A stretch of 64,000 bases of DNA from an uncultured Pseudomonadota bacterium (GCA_946479515.1 CAMLGF010000001.1:1-64000), one strand, 5' to 3'. Shown: positions 31,180 through 40,993, counted from the first letter of the stretch. A program made the numbers and translations. The notes: generated by a model from the letters alone, not told the origin.

Positions 31180-32487
31180 TCATGGCTTGTGATTCGCTTC
31201 TGAGCGGGATTCATCGGGCCCTGCAATCGAACGCACGCTCCCGTTGACCGGCGTGTCGTCCCGACCGACATCTTCCAGTATTGTCTCGATGGCTTCGCGA
31301 TGGGATGCGCATCGCATGAAATTCAGCAGCTGCAGCCTTCGCCATGACGGCAGGAGAAGACGGAACAGCCGCGGCCAACGTCTGAATATCGAAGTCATCC
31401 CCCTGAAATGAAACGGGGCTCGCAGCATGAGCAGGTAACGCGCATAGCGAGAACGGCAGAACGTGCGCCATTGCAGCTCCAACTCATCCGGGCTCGCAAG
31501 TATGCGGCTCAGTTGAGCCAAATGATCAGCCAACTTGTACGACTGATCTTCCGAAAGTGGCACGACCCCGGGGACACGGCGAAACTGCTCGAATGGAATG
31601 ATCCGGAAAGCCGTGACACCTCGCGAGCAGACATCCAGCGACAGGAAATATCCCACGTACCATGACTCCGGCACACCTGCGCCCTTGTCAAACAGCAGAT
31701 TCCCCACCCCGTATGAGATAGGTGCATTTTTGTATACCTCGAGCGAGGAAGCGACGTGCGTGTGATGGCAAATCACCGCATGCGCACCGCAATCGACAAG
31801 GAATCGGCAATACTCGGCAAGCCCGGGGCGCGGAAGAGCGAAATACTCAAGCCCTCCATGGACGATTGCAATCACCACGTCCGCCTTGTCTCGTGCGCGA
31901 GCAATCTGCTTCGAGTTTCTAATTGGATCGACTGGTGCCACACCTGGGGAGCCTCGGCCCGCGATACCAAACTCACGCTCAGCAACATTGACAACGGCGA
32001 GCCTGATGCCGCCCCGAACCAAGACAAGAGGCTCGCTGGCAGCCTCAAGATCCATGCCCGCTCCGACCGTGGCGATGCCGGCCTCCGCACAGGCACGCAA
32101 GGTATTCGCAAGGCCCTCCGCACCCATATCGAACGCGTGATTGTTCGCGAGCGTCAGGACGTCGAATCCGCCCGCGCGTATGCCTTTCGCACAAGCTGGT
32201 GCAGCCCGCATCGCCGGGCCCGCTTTGACTGCTGGCCGATGCACATCGGTGAGGGCGCATTCCAGATTGGCGATGCGCAGATCATGATCGCCAAGAATTT
32301 GCGACAGCGGACGCCAGAACGCCGCAGCATCCCCTCGCGAAAGGATCTCCTCACCAGCGCCCACGGGGGCAAGATCTCCACCCACTAGGACACGAACACT
32401 CGCCTTACCGTCGATGGAAGGGAGCAATTCGACACCCTTGAGAAGATCAGCCGCCGCCCACCTCGAGTCACACTGGCGCGCATTCAT
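31180..32487 (-). CDS. CapA-family metallophosphatase-like protein
   Basis: 435 residues. It has the CapA/PGA_cap signatures: VRVLVGGDLAPVGAG with the first metal Asp, LRIANLECALTD, VLTLANNHAFDMGAEGL, VVIAIVHGGLEYFALP and ICHHTHVASSLEVYKNAPI. The ATG at 32487 (MNARQCDSR) overlaps the wzx stop (ATGA, 32484-32487), so the pair is coupled. No clear signal peptide is present. In poly-gamma-glutamate systems CapA helps polymer transfer, but no CapB or CapC partner is in the window. Here it is embedded in a polysaccharide locus; its substrate is unknown. Confidence 0.85.
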   Translation of the reverse strand: MNARQCDSRWAAADLLKGVELLPSIDGKASVRVLVGGDLAPVGAGEEILSRGDAAAFWRPLSQILGDHDLRIANLECALTDVHRPAVKAGPAMRAAPACAKGIRAGGFDVLTLANNHAFDMGAEGLANTLRACAEAGIATVGAGMDLEAASEPLVLVRGGIRLAVVNVAEREFGIAGRGSPGVAPVDPIRNSKQIARARDKADVVIAIVHGGLEYFALPRPGLAEYCRFLVDCGAHAVICHHTHVASSLEVYKNAPISYGVGNLLFDKGAGVPESWYVGYFLSLDVCSRGVTAFRIIPFEQFRRVPGVVPLSEDQSYKLADHLAQLSRILASPDELELQWRTFCRSRYARYLLMLRAPFHFRGMTSIFRRWPRLFRLLLPSWRRLQLLNFMRCASHREAIETILEDVGRDDTPVNGSVRSIAGPDESRSEANHKP

Positions 32488-33797
32488 GGGACCCGCTTCC
32501 CAAAACTCCGCTTGACCAACTGCTGCAAGAATGCGAAATCGGTGCGCCGATAAGAGAGCACATCCTTCACAGCTACTCCGACCATCCTGCAATACAGAAT
32601 GAGGAAGGCAACCGCGGCAAATACATAGCTAATCGTTGACGATATCCCCGCCCCATACACACCGTAGCGGGGCACGAGCAACACGCATAACAATGCGTTG
32701 ATCACCGCGCTTATGAAAAAGAGCACAAGACCTGCGTGAGGCTTGCCCTGGCCTGCGAGGTCCATGTTCAAGACCTTCTGGGCGATCATGACCACGACTC
32801 CAGGAATAAGGAGGCGCAGGATCGTGCCACTCTCCTCGAAATCGCGGCCAAATACGATGCTGATCAGCTTCGGCCCAATTGCCGCCAGAGCAAACCCCGC
32901 CATCGCGCCGCCCAAGAGAGACACACGAAACAGACTCGTAACCTTGGCAGTGAAAACACCACGGTCCTTCGCCGCGGAACTTCGTGTGAACACCACCGCA
33001 CCGACTACGGCAGGCACCTGCCAGATGAGCTCCGCGATCGAGACCGCGAGAGCATAACGCCCCACGTCGCCGATGGGGACCATTCGCTCGAGTACGACGA
33101 TACCAACGCGGTAGTTCAGAAGAATCACGAAGAATGCCGCGGCATATACGGCACCGAGTTTCACCATCTCGATTGCGACTTGAGCGTGCATGCGAACGCG
33201 TATGTTGCCGCCGCGCGCGGTCAAGAAGATCGAATAGACGCCCACCAGAGCATTCGAGATCAGCAGTGCGAGAAGAGCCCCAGCAACCCCTCCGTCCAGA
33301 AGCCAGACGAACATCGTTATGAGAAAGAGGTTTGCCACAGACGGCATCCACAAGATCCTGTTGAAGCGGGCAATCTCCTGCCTTCCAAAAAGAATTCCTG
33401 TCATGTACTTGGAAGTCAGTTGCACGGGGATCAAACAGCTCACCAGCAAGGCAGTTGCCATCCCGATACGATGGCTGCTTGGCATTGCATAAATCAGCCA
33501 AAGGATCAGCATGCCAAGAGCACTGCTTGCTATGAGCATGAAGAACACCGTTTCCACCACGGTCACTTCCTCATGGACGCCTCTGCCAATCTGATAGATA
33601 GTCGCCTGCCTGATTCCCAACTCGGCTACCGACACGATCAAGCCAGAGTAGACCAGCAAAGTCGTGAACGTGCCCTTGCCCTCTGGTCCGAGCAATCTGG
33701 CAAGCAATACACTGGTGAGCAGTGCCACTGCCAGCATGAAGACCCGCGTCGTCAGTATTGAAACGGAGTCTCGGAGAAAACTTCTGGAGCGCATCAA
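32484..33797 (-). CDS. Wzx-like polysaccharide flippase
   Basis: Inner-membrane protein, 437 residues, about 12-14 helices. The N-terminal SILTTRVFMLAVALLTSVLL and RLLGPEGKGTFTTLLVYSG, with ELGIRQATIYQIGRG, are typical of MOP-superfamily flippases (RfbX/Wzx). It would move lipid-linked repeat units across the inner membrane. The Met pair at the start (MMRSRSFLR) leaves two choices 3 bases apart. It lies 110 bases downstream of the Wzz-like gene and overlaps the CapA-like start. Confidence 0.9.
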   Translation of the reverse strand: MMRSRSFLRDSVSILTTRVFMLAVALLTSVLLARLLGPEGKGTFTTLLVYSGLIVSVAELGIRQATIYQIGRGVHEEVTVVETVFFMLIASSALGMLILWLIYAMPSSHRIGMATALLVSCLIPVQLTSKYMTGILFGRQEIARFNRILWMPSVANLFLITMFVWLLDGGVAGALLALLISNALVGVYSIFLTARGGNIRVRMHAQVAIEMVKLGAVYAAAFFVILLNYRVGIVVLERMVPIGDVGRYALAVSIAELIWQVPAVVGAVVFTRSSAAKDRGVFTAKVTSLFRVSLLGGAMAGFALAAIGPKLISIVFGRDFEESGTILRLLIPGVVVMIAQKVLNMDLAGQGKPHAGLVLFFISAVINALLCVLLVPRYGVYGAGISSTISYVFAAVAFLILYCRMVGVAVKDVLSYRRTDFAFLQQLVKRSFGKRVP

Positions 33798-33907
33798 CTT
33801 TTCTGGCGCGTCAATGCGGAATTCAATGCAAGCGGGCGCCGTGCACGGATACTCGTCACTGCGAGCCCCCCTGCATTGGCATCAACAGAATTGCGGCGAT
33901 TCCTTGA

Positions 33908-34909
33908 TCAATCATCGACTCTCACACTGTGCCTGGCGTCCCGGGCACTCGGCATTTTTCCATGTATCCGCAGATATCTCATGATCACGAAGACCGTCAC
34001 GCACAAACCGCCGAAGAGCGTCACGGCAATACAGATGAGTGATCGCGCAGGGCGCGCCTTCTCCTCGGGCACGACCGCTGGATCCACTGTTCTGAATGCA
34101 TATTCTTGTCTGGCTTCGGCGAGCATGATTGTCCGGAGCTGTTGCTCCAGCAACTCACTGAGCGTCAAACGCATCTCGGTAAGCGGAGTCTCCTGCAATC
34201 TCCGCTCCAGGAATTGCACGCTCAGACGCGACTCACTCAGATCTTGCGACCGCATGCGTTCATTGATATCCCGCACCAGCAGGTCCGCCCACTCCTTCGC
34301 CGCGATTGGCGAACGACTCTCGACGGCGAGTCGCACAATACGCGTGTCTGCATCCTGCTCGACCGATACGATCTCGGAGAATTCTTTGAATATCTCCCAG
34401 TCCGATGGCTGAACCGTTCTCGGCGGACTGACCTTTCTGACCCACTTGTTCTTGGCGACATCGTAGATACTTGGATCAACTATCCACCGTTTGCTTTCCG
34501 CATCCCACTTGTCTGCCGCGAAGAGAGGCACGAGCAGCTCATGCCGCCTGACGAAGTCAGTGAGAAACTGTCGTGATTGAAGGACTTCGATAGCCAACGT
34601 TGTCTTGTCAATTGCGATGGCATTCAATTCCAGACCGCCAAGAGCCCCGAGTGGTGCGACTCTCCCGAGCAACGAACCAAGTCCGCGTGGTTGTTGTTCC
34701 GCGACCGGCGCGAGCACGGCTTCCGCTCGATAGATGTTCGGCAGTAGCAGGCTGACAATAACGGCCATAGCTGCGACGGGCAGCGTCAGCAAGACAATCC
34801 TGATCTTTTCACTCCACACAATGCGCCACAATCCAGCGAGGTCGATGTAGTCATCGCCTGCCGGAGCATGGATGTGCGACGTGGGTGTATTTGAAGTCGG
34901 ATCGATCAT
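33908..34909 (-). CDS. Wzz-like chain-length regulator
   Basis: About 333 residues with two transmembrane helices, at about 34-52 (IRIVLLTLPVAAMAVIVSLL) and at about 300-320 (LICIAVTLFGGLCVTVFVIM), flanking a periplasmic coiled-coil region (about 90-290). The first cytoplasmic part has the DYIDLAGLWRIVWSEK motif and the Pro-rich LLPNIYRAEAVLAP segment typical of Wzz. The protein ends shortly after the second helix; there is no tyrosine-kinase domain. ATG at 34909 (MIDPTSNTP) is preferred over the longer frame to 34936. It probably sets polymer length with the polymerase and SLBB protein. Confidence 0.87.
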   Translation of the reverse strand: MIDPTSNTPTSHIHAPAGDDYIDLAGLWRIVWSEKIRIVLLTLPVAAMAVIVSLLLPNIYRAEAVLAPVAEQQPRGLGSLLGRVAPLGALGGLELNAIAIDKTTLAIEVLQSRQFLTDFVRRHELLVPLFAADKWDAESKRWIVDPSIYDVAKNKWVRKVSPPRTVQPSDWEIFKEFSEIVSVEQDADTRIVRLAVESRSPIAAKEWADLLVRDINERMRSQDLSESRLSVQFLERRLQETPLTEMRLTLSELLEQQLRTIMLAEARQEYAFRTVDPAVVPEEKARPARSLICIAVTLFGGLCVTVFVIMRYLRIHGKMPSARDARHSVRVDD

Positions 34910-35017
34910 TCGTTTCTCAGCCCGCGCCCTGAGCACGGCAGGAGGCGCACAACCATTTGGAGTTTCCGCTACTCGTCACAACGCTAGGGCTCATGTGCGA
35001 ATCAAAAAGTCCGAACA

Positions 35018-37816
35018 TCAGAAAGAGTTGACAGCTGCTGCCGCAATAGCAAGGTTGTACAGAATGCTCGTCACTGCCTGCCACAACGGCAGCGCCGGCA
35101 TGCGCTCAGTATCGAGCGGTACCACGATCGTGTCACCAGGTCGCATGGCCACCTGGCCGCTGCGCCGGAACCAACCGCTGTTCTCGCTCGAGATCACGCT
35201 GCCATCGGCACGCACCACATAGATGCGGCCGCGATCTGCCTTGCGCGTCGCTCCGCCAGACAAGGAGATGTAGTCGTCCCTAGACAGCTCATTCCTGTAG
35301 AAATGTGAAGTGCTGTTCTGCACTTCACCAATGACGGTGACCTCCTGCTTCTGTTTTGGAATGATCAACCGATCACCCTCGCGCAGCACCACGTCGTCGG
35401 CCGAGCCGATCGGGGATTTCATGACGCGATTCAGATCGATGACCAAGCGACCGACGGCCTTGCTGGCCTTCAGCTGCGTGAGCAGCGACTGACCCACCGA
35501 CAATGCCTGGCCTGCCTGGCTCTGATTCGCAGATGCGGCACGCAGCGCAGCCGACGCCAGCTCGCCCTGGAGCCGTTGTGCAAGCCGGTCGATCTGCTCC
35601 TGCTCACGAATCTGAAGCTCGGTACGCGTGAAGACGGAACCTTCCGGATATGCAAGCTTGGTGAGGCCGCCGGCGCGATCCAGTACCGAGCGCAGGGTTT
35701 CGCCTCTCTGGATGGGATAAGTACCCGGGAAACGCACCTCACCGATCAGCGAAATCTGCTCCTGCTCGCTCCACTCCGGCAATTCCTTGATGTTGAGGAA
35801 ATCGAACGGTTGCAGCGCCAAGTCCGCACTCGCGTCGCCAGCCAGGATTGCGGCCAGATCGACGTCGATAAGCTGGGTCTGTCGAGCGTCGTCACCGACA
35901 CGATATCGGGTCAGCTCCGCCTTGATGCCATACGCGGCGTCCTGCAGGCCGCCACCCGCGCGCAGCAGGTCGCTCACCTTCATGCCGGGTTCGAGCGGAT
36001 AGTCGCCGCGAGCTTTCACCCGCCCATCAATGCGCACGATTTCGCTCGGCATGTCGATGCGCGACTGCCGTCGAATTTCTTCGAGGATAGGCTTGAGCAG
36101 CTGTCGGCGTCCCGCCTCGGTATCGAATACGATGAGCCGGTCGCGCGGCATCAAAGCGACGTTTTCCACGGACGACGGGTTGCGCAGCGCCGCAGCGAGA
36201 TCCGCCGACAGCAGGACCACCCGCCGATCCGGGGGCAATTCGCGGCGAATCAACACATAGTTGATGTCGGCGTTCGGCCGAAGCTCGTCCACCGACCCGA
36301 TAGCGTCCGTGATTCGCATACCGTCGTGCCAGGCCAGGGGAGCCGGCCGGAATACATGCCCTTCGACCGTCACACCCTGGTCAAGCGTGGGTCTCAATCG
36401 AAGTACTCGCAGCACGTCGCCATTACGTAGCAGTTCGCTCTTGCCTTGGCCACGCGCCAGGGAAACGTCGACCACGACGCGCCTCTGGGCTTCATTGACA
36501 CGCACCAATGCGGCTCGGCCCGGATCCGCTTCGGCGGTCATGCCGCCCGCGAGACGGATGACCTCGTCGACCGTTGTCGAACCCTTGAGCTCGTAGATGG
36601 CCGGTCGATGAACTTCACCGTCGACGGCCACAGTTGCGGTCACTGGCGGAATGAAGATCACGTCGCCGGACAGCAGGTTCGCATCTCCGGTGGTGTCGCC
36701 GCGCAAGAGGAGGTCATACAGATCGAGGCGCCGGACCACGGCTCCGGCGCGCTTCAGTTGGATGTCACGCAGGGATCCGAAGGGTTTCAATCCACCCGCG
36801 GCGTACAGCGCTGATGTGATCGTGCCGAGCCCGCTGACCGTGTAGCTGCCTGGTCGATTCGCCTCACCCATGACGAACACGCGGATCGAGCGCGTATCGC
36901 CCATCGACACACTCGCGCGCACGCCAATCATCTGCCGCGCCACTCGCTGCTCGATGTCCGCGGCGACGCGCACGAAGTTCTGACCACTCACGTTGATTGG
37001 GCCGAGCTCGGGGAAATTGATGCGGCCGTCACGCCCCACGGCCAGGCGCAGTGTCCTGTTCTGATTGCCGAATAGTTGCACGACCAGCTGATCGCCCGGC
37101 CCGATGATGTAGTCAGAGGGCACTGGCACGTCGGTGACCGGCGCGAACGACGCCCCCACATCCTTGAAGAGTTCGTACCCGAAGGGCTTCAGCCCGCCAA
37201 CTCCCGACTTGCGCACGGGTAGTTTGGTCACTTTCACGTCGAGCTTCGCGAATTCCGGGATCGACTGCAGCCGATGGGTTGCCTGGTCGGCTTCGAGCCC
37301 GGCAAGCATGACGGGAGCGAACCCTGGCAGGAGCAATGCACCGGAGCCATCGAGCTGGTAGGGATTGCGCCCGCGCACGCGATCCATCAGCGTCTGCAAT
37401 TCGACTCGCTCCGCTGGCTCGAGGGTCGGCGCGAGCTCCCCGGGAATCGTTATTGGCGGCAAGCCCGGCCCCTGACTCTCGACTCGCGCTGGCTTGTCCT
37501 GCTTGAAGTCGATGTCGATCAGCACCGAGTCGTCTGGCTGCAGAGTATTGTCGAGGATGAGTCGCGCGCCGGCGAGCGAATCAGCACGCCGCGCCTCCCG
37601 GCTCTGATCGTCGCGTCGCCCTTCCGCATTGGAACCGTTCGATCCGGCATCCATGGAGGCCGAGCTGATGCCGAGCTGCTCCATCAGAGCCTCCCGGTCC
37701 TCGGGGCTCATGCTGCGCAGGAGCTCGATTTGTTCCGCGGTGGGAACCTGCGCAAATACCGACGGGACGCCCGCCAGAACCAACACCACCGCGAGAAATG
37801 ACCATCCCCTGCGCAT
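35018..37816 (-). CDS. Large SLBB-domain polysaccharide export protein
   Basis: Outer-membrane/periplasmic export channel candidate, 932 residues, more than twice Wza. A signal peptide (MRRGWSFLAVVLVLAGVPSVFAQ) is followed by a Met/Glu-rich segment (LLRSMSPEDREALMEQLG), a coiled linker, the Poly_export domain (about 315-440, YIIGPGDQLVVQLFGNQN then RINFPELGPINVSG), and then several SLBB repeats to about residue 870 (e.g. VFVMGEANRPGSYTV, AVDGEVHRPAIYELKG, SLIGEVRFPGTYPIQRG, TVIGEVQNSTSHFYR). It ends in a hydrophobic helix (LYNLAIAAAAVNSF). No lipobox Cys follows the signal peptide, unlike Wza. ATG at 37816 shares bases with the wzi-like stop (TAATG). The frame upstream to 38227 is not supported. 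Confidence 0.92.
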   Translation of the reverse strand: MRRGWSFLAVVLVLAGVPSVFAQVPTAEQIELLRSMSPEDREALMEQLGISSASMDAGSNGSNAEGRRDDQSREARRADSLAGARLILDNTLQPDDSVLIDIDFKQDKPARVESQGPGLPPITIPGELAPTLEPAERVELQTLMDRVRGRNPYQLDGSGALLLPGFAPVMLAGLEADQATHRLQSIPEFAKLDVKVTKLPVRKSGVGGLKPFGYELFKDVGASFAPVTDVPVPSDYIIGPGDQLVVQLFGNQNRTLRLAVGRDGRINFPELGPINVSGQNFVRVAADIEQRVARQMIGVRASVSMGDTRSIRVFVMGEANRPGSYTVSGLGTITSALYAAGGLKPFGSLRDIQLKRAGAVVRRLDLYDLLLRGDTTGDANLLSGDVIFIPPVTATVAVDGEVHRPAIYELKGSTTVDEVIRLAGGMTAEADPGRAALVRVNEAQRRVVVDVSLARGQGKSELLRNGDVLRVLRLRPTLDQGVTVEGHVFRPAPLAWHDGMRITDAIGSVDELRPNADINYVLIRRELPPDRRVVLLSADLAAALRNPSSVENVALMPRDRLIVFDTEAGRRQLLKPILEEIRRQSRIDMPSEIVRIDGRVKARGDYPLEPGMKVSDLLRAGGGLQDAAYGIKAELTRYRVGDDARQTQLIDVDLAAILAGDASADLALQPFDFLNIKELPEWSEQEQISLIGEVRFPGTYPIQRGETLRSVLDRAGGLTKLAYPEGSVFTRTELQIREQEQIDRLAQRLQGELASAALRAASANQSQAGQALSVGQSLLTQLKASKAVGRLVIDLNRVMKSPIGSADDVVLREGDRLIIPKQKQEVTVIGEVQNSTSHFYRNELSRDDYISLSGGATRKADRGRIYVVRADGSVISSENSGWFRRSGQVAMRPGDTIVVPLDTERMPALPLWQAVTSILYNLAIAAAAVNSF

Positions 37817-39279
37817 TAGAATCCTTGTTGCCAGACTGCGAAACCGTTTACGCGTGAGCCGGAATCCACATTGATGACAGGACTCTGGTAACCCACGCCG
37901 ACGCTGATCTTGCCGGCGCCCACCCACCGCGAGTAGCGCAATTCTACATTGTCGAGGTCCACGGGCACGTCGCTGATAGCGTTGTTGCCACCGTCCCGAT
38001 TCACATCGACCCTGCGCAGCGTGAGGCTCAGTACGTCGCCATTGCCGCGGGTGACGAGCCCGGCGAGCGTATACATGCGGCTGTCGTTGTCCATGGAATG
38101 GCCGATGATCCGCCCTCGGTATGCATATCCCAGTGGGTATATCGAGTTGCGATAGGCACAACCGAACTGGGGATTTTCCCGCGAGAAACTGCACGCGGTA
38201 TCCGCGTATTCCGCGCGCAGCCGCCACGCCGATTCAGCCCAGGATCCCCAGCTTTCGAGCCCGAACTGGCCCAGAAACTTGGAGGGCAGCCCGCCCGCCT
38301 CATCCTCGCCAATCCACTGGGTGTAGAACACCAGCGGCAGGCGCTGCCAGGGAGAACGCAGTCGCATGTCGTAGCCCGCCATCTGGTTGCCGGGCTCTTC
38401 TTCGTGGTCGTCGCCCGCGCGCGTGTTGTCGTTGCCCAGCATCATGTCGACGAAGGTGCCCCAGTCGCAGGTGCGGTCGCCGCCACACAACTGGGCTGTG
38501 CGGGTGAGACCGAATTCCAGCCAGGGGAGCGGGTGGAAATTCAGCCGCGCGGCGAAGAATTTGACGCTTGGGACGGCCACATCATGCGACTCGGCTTCAC
38601 CCACCGCGATGCTTGCTCGCCAGGGGCCCATCCACGACAGGAGCCTGGTCTTGAAAGGGTCCGTGTAGTTGCGCTCGAGCGTGATGCTGGGAATCGGCCG
38701 TGCGTTGGTCGAGAGAATCAGGCTGCCATCCCAGCCGGGGCCCCACCAGCGCTCCATGAGGCCCGCCGACAACATGAAGTTGCCGAAATTGATGCCAAGA
38801 TACGAACCGTCGGCCCGCCAGTCCTTGTCATCATCCGGGTCGATCACATAAGACCCTTGCACGTTCATCACGAAGTGCTCGCTGAGCCAGCTGGCTCGCA
38901 CGCCGACCTCGCCCTCTTCCCGCGGCGTATCCGCGAATCCTCTGAGCATTGCCGGTTCGTACGCGGCACTGACCCGCAGGCCTATGCCAGAGAAGCCCGT
39001 CGCCGACGCATCGCGACCCAGTCGCTGCACGCGCCGCAGCGCCTTCGCAGTCGCTTCGTTGAGACCTGCGTCGTCCGCCGCGAGCGCATCGCGAGCGATG
39101 TCGGGCCAGGACATTGGCCACGTCGTGACGGGCCCGCGAAGGATCCCGGCGTCGGCGAGCAGATGGATATCGCTGCGCAGGCCTTCGTCACCTGCGGCCA
39201 GCCAGGGATCGGCACGGGCTGCGCCGGCCACCAGGATCGTCAGACAGCTGACGATGCGTACGAGCAACGGGAAGCTCAC
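37816..39279 (-). CDS. Wzi-like capsule assembly outer-membrane protein
   Basis: 487 residues with signal peptide (LLVRIVSCLTILVAGAARA). The rest is beta-rich with alternating aromatic segments expected of an 18-strand barrel (e.g. SYVIDPDDDKDWRADGSYLG, LMERWWGPGWDGSLILSTNA, PWLEFGLTRTAQLCGG). The conserved MERWWGPGWDGSLILS segment is the clearest Wzi (Caps_assemb_Wzi) mark. It may anchor polymer to the cell surface. Stop and start with the SLBB gene overlap by one base, so they are co-expressed. Confidence 0.87.
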   Translation of the reverse strand: MSFPLLVRIVSCLTILVAGAARADPWLAAGDEGLRSDIHLLADAGILRGPVTTWPMSWPDIARDALAADDAGLNEATAKALRRVQRLGRDASATGFSGIGLRVSAAYEPAMLRGFADTPREEGEVGVRASWLSEHFVMNVQGSYVIDPDDDKDWRADGSYLGINFGNFMLSAGLMERWWGPGWDGSLILSTNARPIPSITLERNYTDPFKTRLLSWMGPWRASIAVGEAESHDVAVPSVKFFAARLNFHPLPWLEFGLTRTAQLCGGDRTCDWGTFVDMMLGNDNTRAGDDHEEEPGNQMAGYDMRLRSPWQRLPLVFYTQWIGEDEAGGLPSKFLGQFGLESWGSWAESAWRLRAEYADTACSFSRENPQFGCAYRNSIYPLGYAYRGRIIGHSMDNDSRMYTLAGLVTRGNGDVLSLTLRRVDVNRDGGNNAISDVPVDLDNVELRYSRWVGAGKISVGVGYQSPVINVDSGSRVNGFAVWQQGF

Positions 39280-39355
39280 GGCCTGAATTCATGCCGTGCC
39301 CGTATCGCAAGCAGGGCCGAACGCCGCCGGGATACGCGGCGAGCGGCGCGCGAGT

Positions 39356-40993
39356 TCACTGGCGCCATGCCTGCAACCGGTCGAGCAGTGGCCGGAGCAA
39401 CGGACGATGGATCGCCGCGGCGGGATCCCGCACCAATGGCAGCACTTCCTCGCACATTTTCTTGCCCAGTTCCACGCCCCACTGGTCGAATGCATTGATG
39501 CCCCAGATCACGCTCTGGGCGAAAACCTTGTGCTCGTACAAGGCGACGACCTTTCCAAGCGTGCGGGCGTCGAGGCGTTCGAAGGCGAGAATCGAAACCG
39601 GTCGATTGCCCGCATGGACCTTGTGACGTGCGAGTAGCTCGATGCGGCCGGGCGCAACCTTGCGTGCCGCCAGTTCCGCCGCGGCCTGTTCCTGCGTGTA
39701 GCCGAACGCGAGCGCGTCCGCCTGGGCAAGGCAATTGGCCATGGCCAGTTCCGCTTGCGGCTGGTTGTCGCAGGACGAGCGCGCCGGGAGCAGGAAATCC
39801 ATCGCAGCGCGCGCGGTGCCCTGGTGCAGCATCTGGAAAAACGAGTGCTGCGCATTGTTGCCGGGTTCGCCCCAGATCACGGGTGCGGTGTCGACACCGG
39901 CCGGATCACCCGAGAACTTCACCGACTTGCCATTGCTCTCCATGTCGAGCTGCTGCAGGTAGGCGGGGAATCGCCTGAGCCTGCCGTCGTATGGCAATAC
40001 GGCGAGCGTGGGCAGGTCGAGGAAATTGATGTTCCAGATTCCGAGCATCGCCATGAGCACCGGCAGGTTCCGGTCCCACGGTGCGCTGCGAAAATGCAAA
40101 TCCACGTCGTGACCGCCAGCGAGGAATTCGAGGAAACCCTCGCGTCCGACGGCAATTGCCAGCGAGACGCCGATCGACGACCACATCGAGTAGCGCCCGC
40201 CGACCCAGTCCCACATCGCAAATCGGTAGTCAGGATTGACGCCGAAGGCATCCATGGCCTGCGCATTGGTCGAGACCGCGGCGAAATGCGCAGGCACGGC
40301 GCCCTCGCCCAGTCGTCCGGCCAGCCAGGCACGCGCGGTGCGCGCGTTGGCGAGCGTTTCCTGCGTGGTGAACGTCTTCGAAGCCACGATGAAAAGTGTG
40401 CGTGCCGGATCCACGTCTTCGAGCGCGTTGGCGAGATCAGTGCCGTCCACGTTCGAGACGAAGCGCACGCGCGGCGCGCCGCGCGTCAACGGATGCAGTG
40501 CCTCTGCTGCCATGGCGGGACCGAGGTCCGAACCGCCGATGCCGATATGGATGATGGTGTCGAAGGATGTGCCTGCGGAACCGCGGATCGCACCCGTACG
40601 CACGGCCTCGGCGAACTCCAGCATGCGCTCGCGCTCGGCGAGAACTTCACGGGCGATGGCCATCCCGCCAGGAGCGTCCTCGGCGATTCCGGGTATCCGC
40701 AGCGCCGCATGCAGGACAGCGCGGTTTTCCGTGGTATTGATGGCCTCGCCCGCCCACATGGCTTCGATCCGCGCGCGCAACCCTGCCGCGTCGGCCAGTT
40801 CGCACAGGGACCGCAGACCATCGGTGTCCACTCGCTGGCGAGAAAAATCGAAGTACAACCCCACGGCTTCGCAGGCAAAACGCGAACCCCGGGAGGCGTC
40901 CGAATCGCGCAGCGCTCGCAGAGTCACGGCCCTTGTTTCAGAAGCGCGCGCCCGCAGAGAACGCCAAGCGGCGGTCAGATTGTCATGGGCCAT
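39356..40993 (-). CDS. pgi: Glucose-6-phosphate isomerase
   Basis: Interconverts glucose-6-phosphate and fructose-6-phosphate, linking glycolysis to sugar-nucleotide supply. 545 residues from ATG at 40993 (MAHDNLTAAWR), close to the E. coli enzyme's 549. Signatures: IIHIGIGGSDLGPAMAAEA, the phosphosugar-binding FIVASKTFTTQETLANA, WDWVGGRYSMWSSIGVSLAI, and GIWNINFLDLPTLAVLPYD with the C-terminal SVIWGINAFDQWGVELGKKM. The upstream part of the frame (to 41254) is not family-like. Position inside the locus is consistent with precursor supply for GDP-mannose and UDP-glucose. Confidence 0.95.
   Translation of the reverse strand: MAHDNLTAAWRSLRARASETRAVTLRALRDSDASRGSRFACEAVGLYFDFSRQRVDTDGLRSLCELADAAGLRARIEAMWAGEAINTTENRAVLHAALRIPGIAEDAPGGMAIAREVLAERERMLEFAEAVRTGAIRGSAGTSFDTIIHIGIGGSDLGPAMAAEALHPLTRGAPRVRFVSNVDGTDLANALEDVDPARTLFIVASKTFTTQETLANARTARAWLAGRLGEGAVPAHFAAVSTNAQAMDAFGVNPDYRFAMWDWVGGRYSMWSSIGVSLAIAVGREGFLEFLAGGHDVDLHFRSAPWDRNLPVLMAMLGIWNINFLDLPTLAVLPYDGRLRRFPAYLQQLDMESNGKSVKFSGDPAGVDTAPVIWGEPGNNAQHSFFQMLHQGTARAAMDFLLPARSSCDNQPQAELAMANCLAQADALAFGYTQEQAAAELAARKVAPGRIELLARHKVHAGNRPVSILAFERLDARTLGKVVALYEHKVFAQSVIWGINAFDQWGVELGKKMCEEVLPLVRDPAAAIHRPLLRPLLDRLQAWRQ

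Noticed and set aside
31180..32487. Poly-gamma-glutamate synthesis operon
   Set aside because: Only a CapA-like gene is found; the CapB ligase and CapC are missing, so a PGA system is not supported.
32736..33761. Plus-strand frame of 341 codons opposite wzx
   Set aside because: It is the complement of a clear membrane protein; its His/Gln-rich product has no family features.
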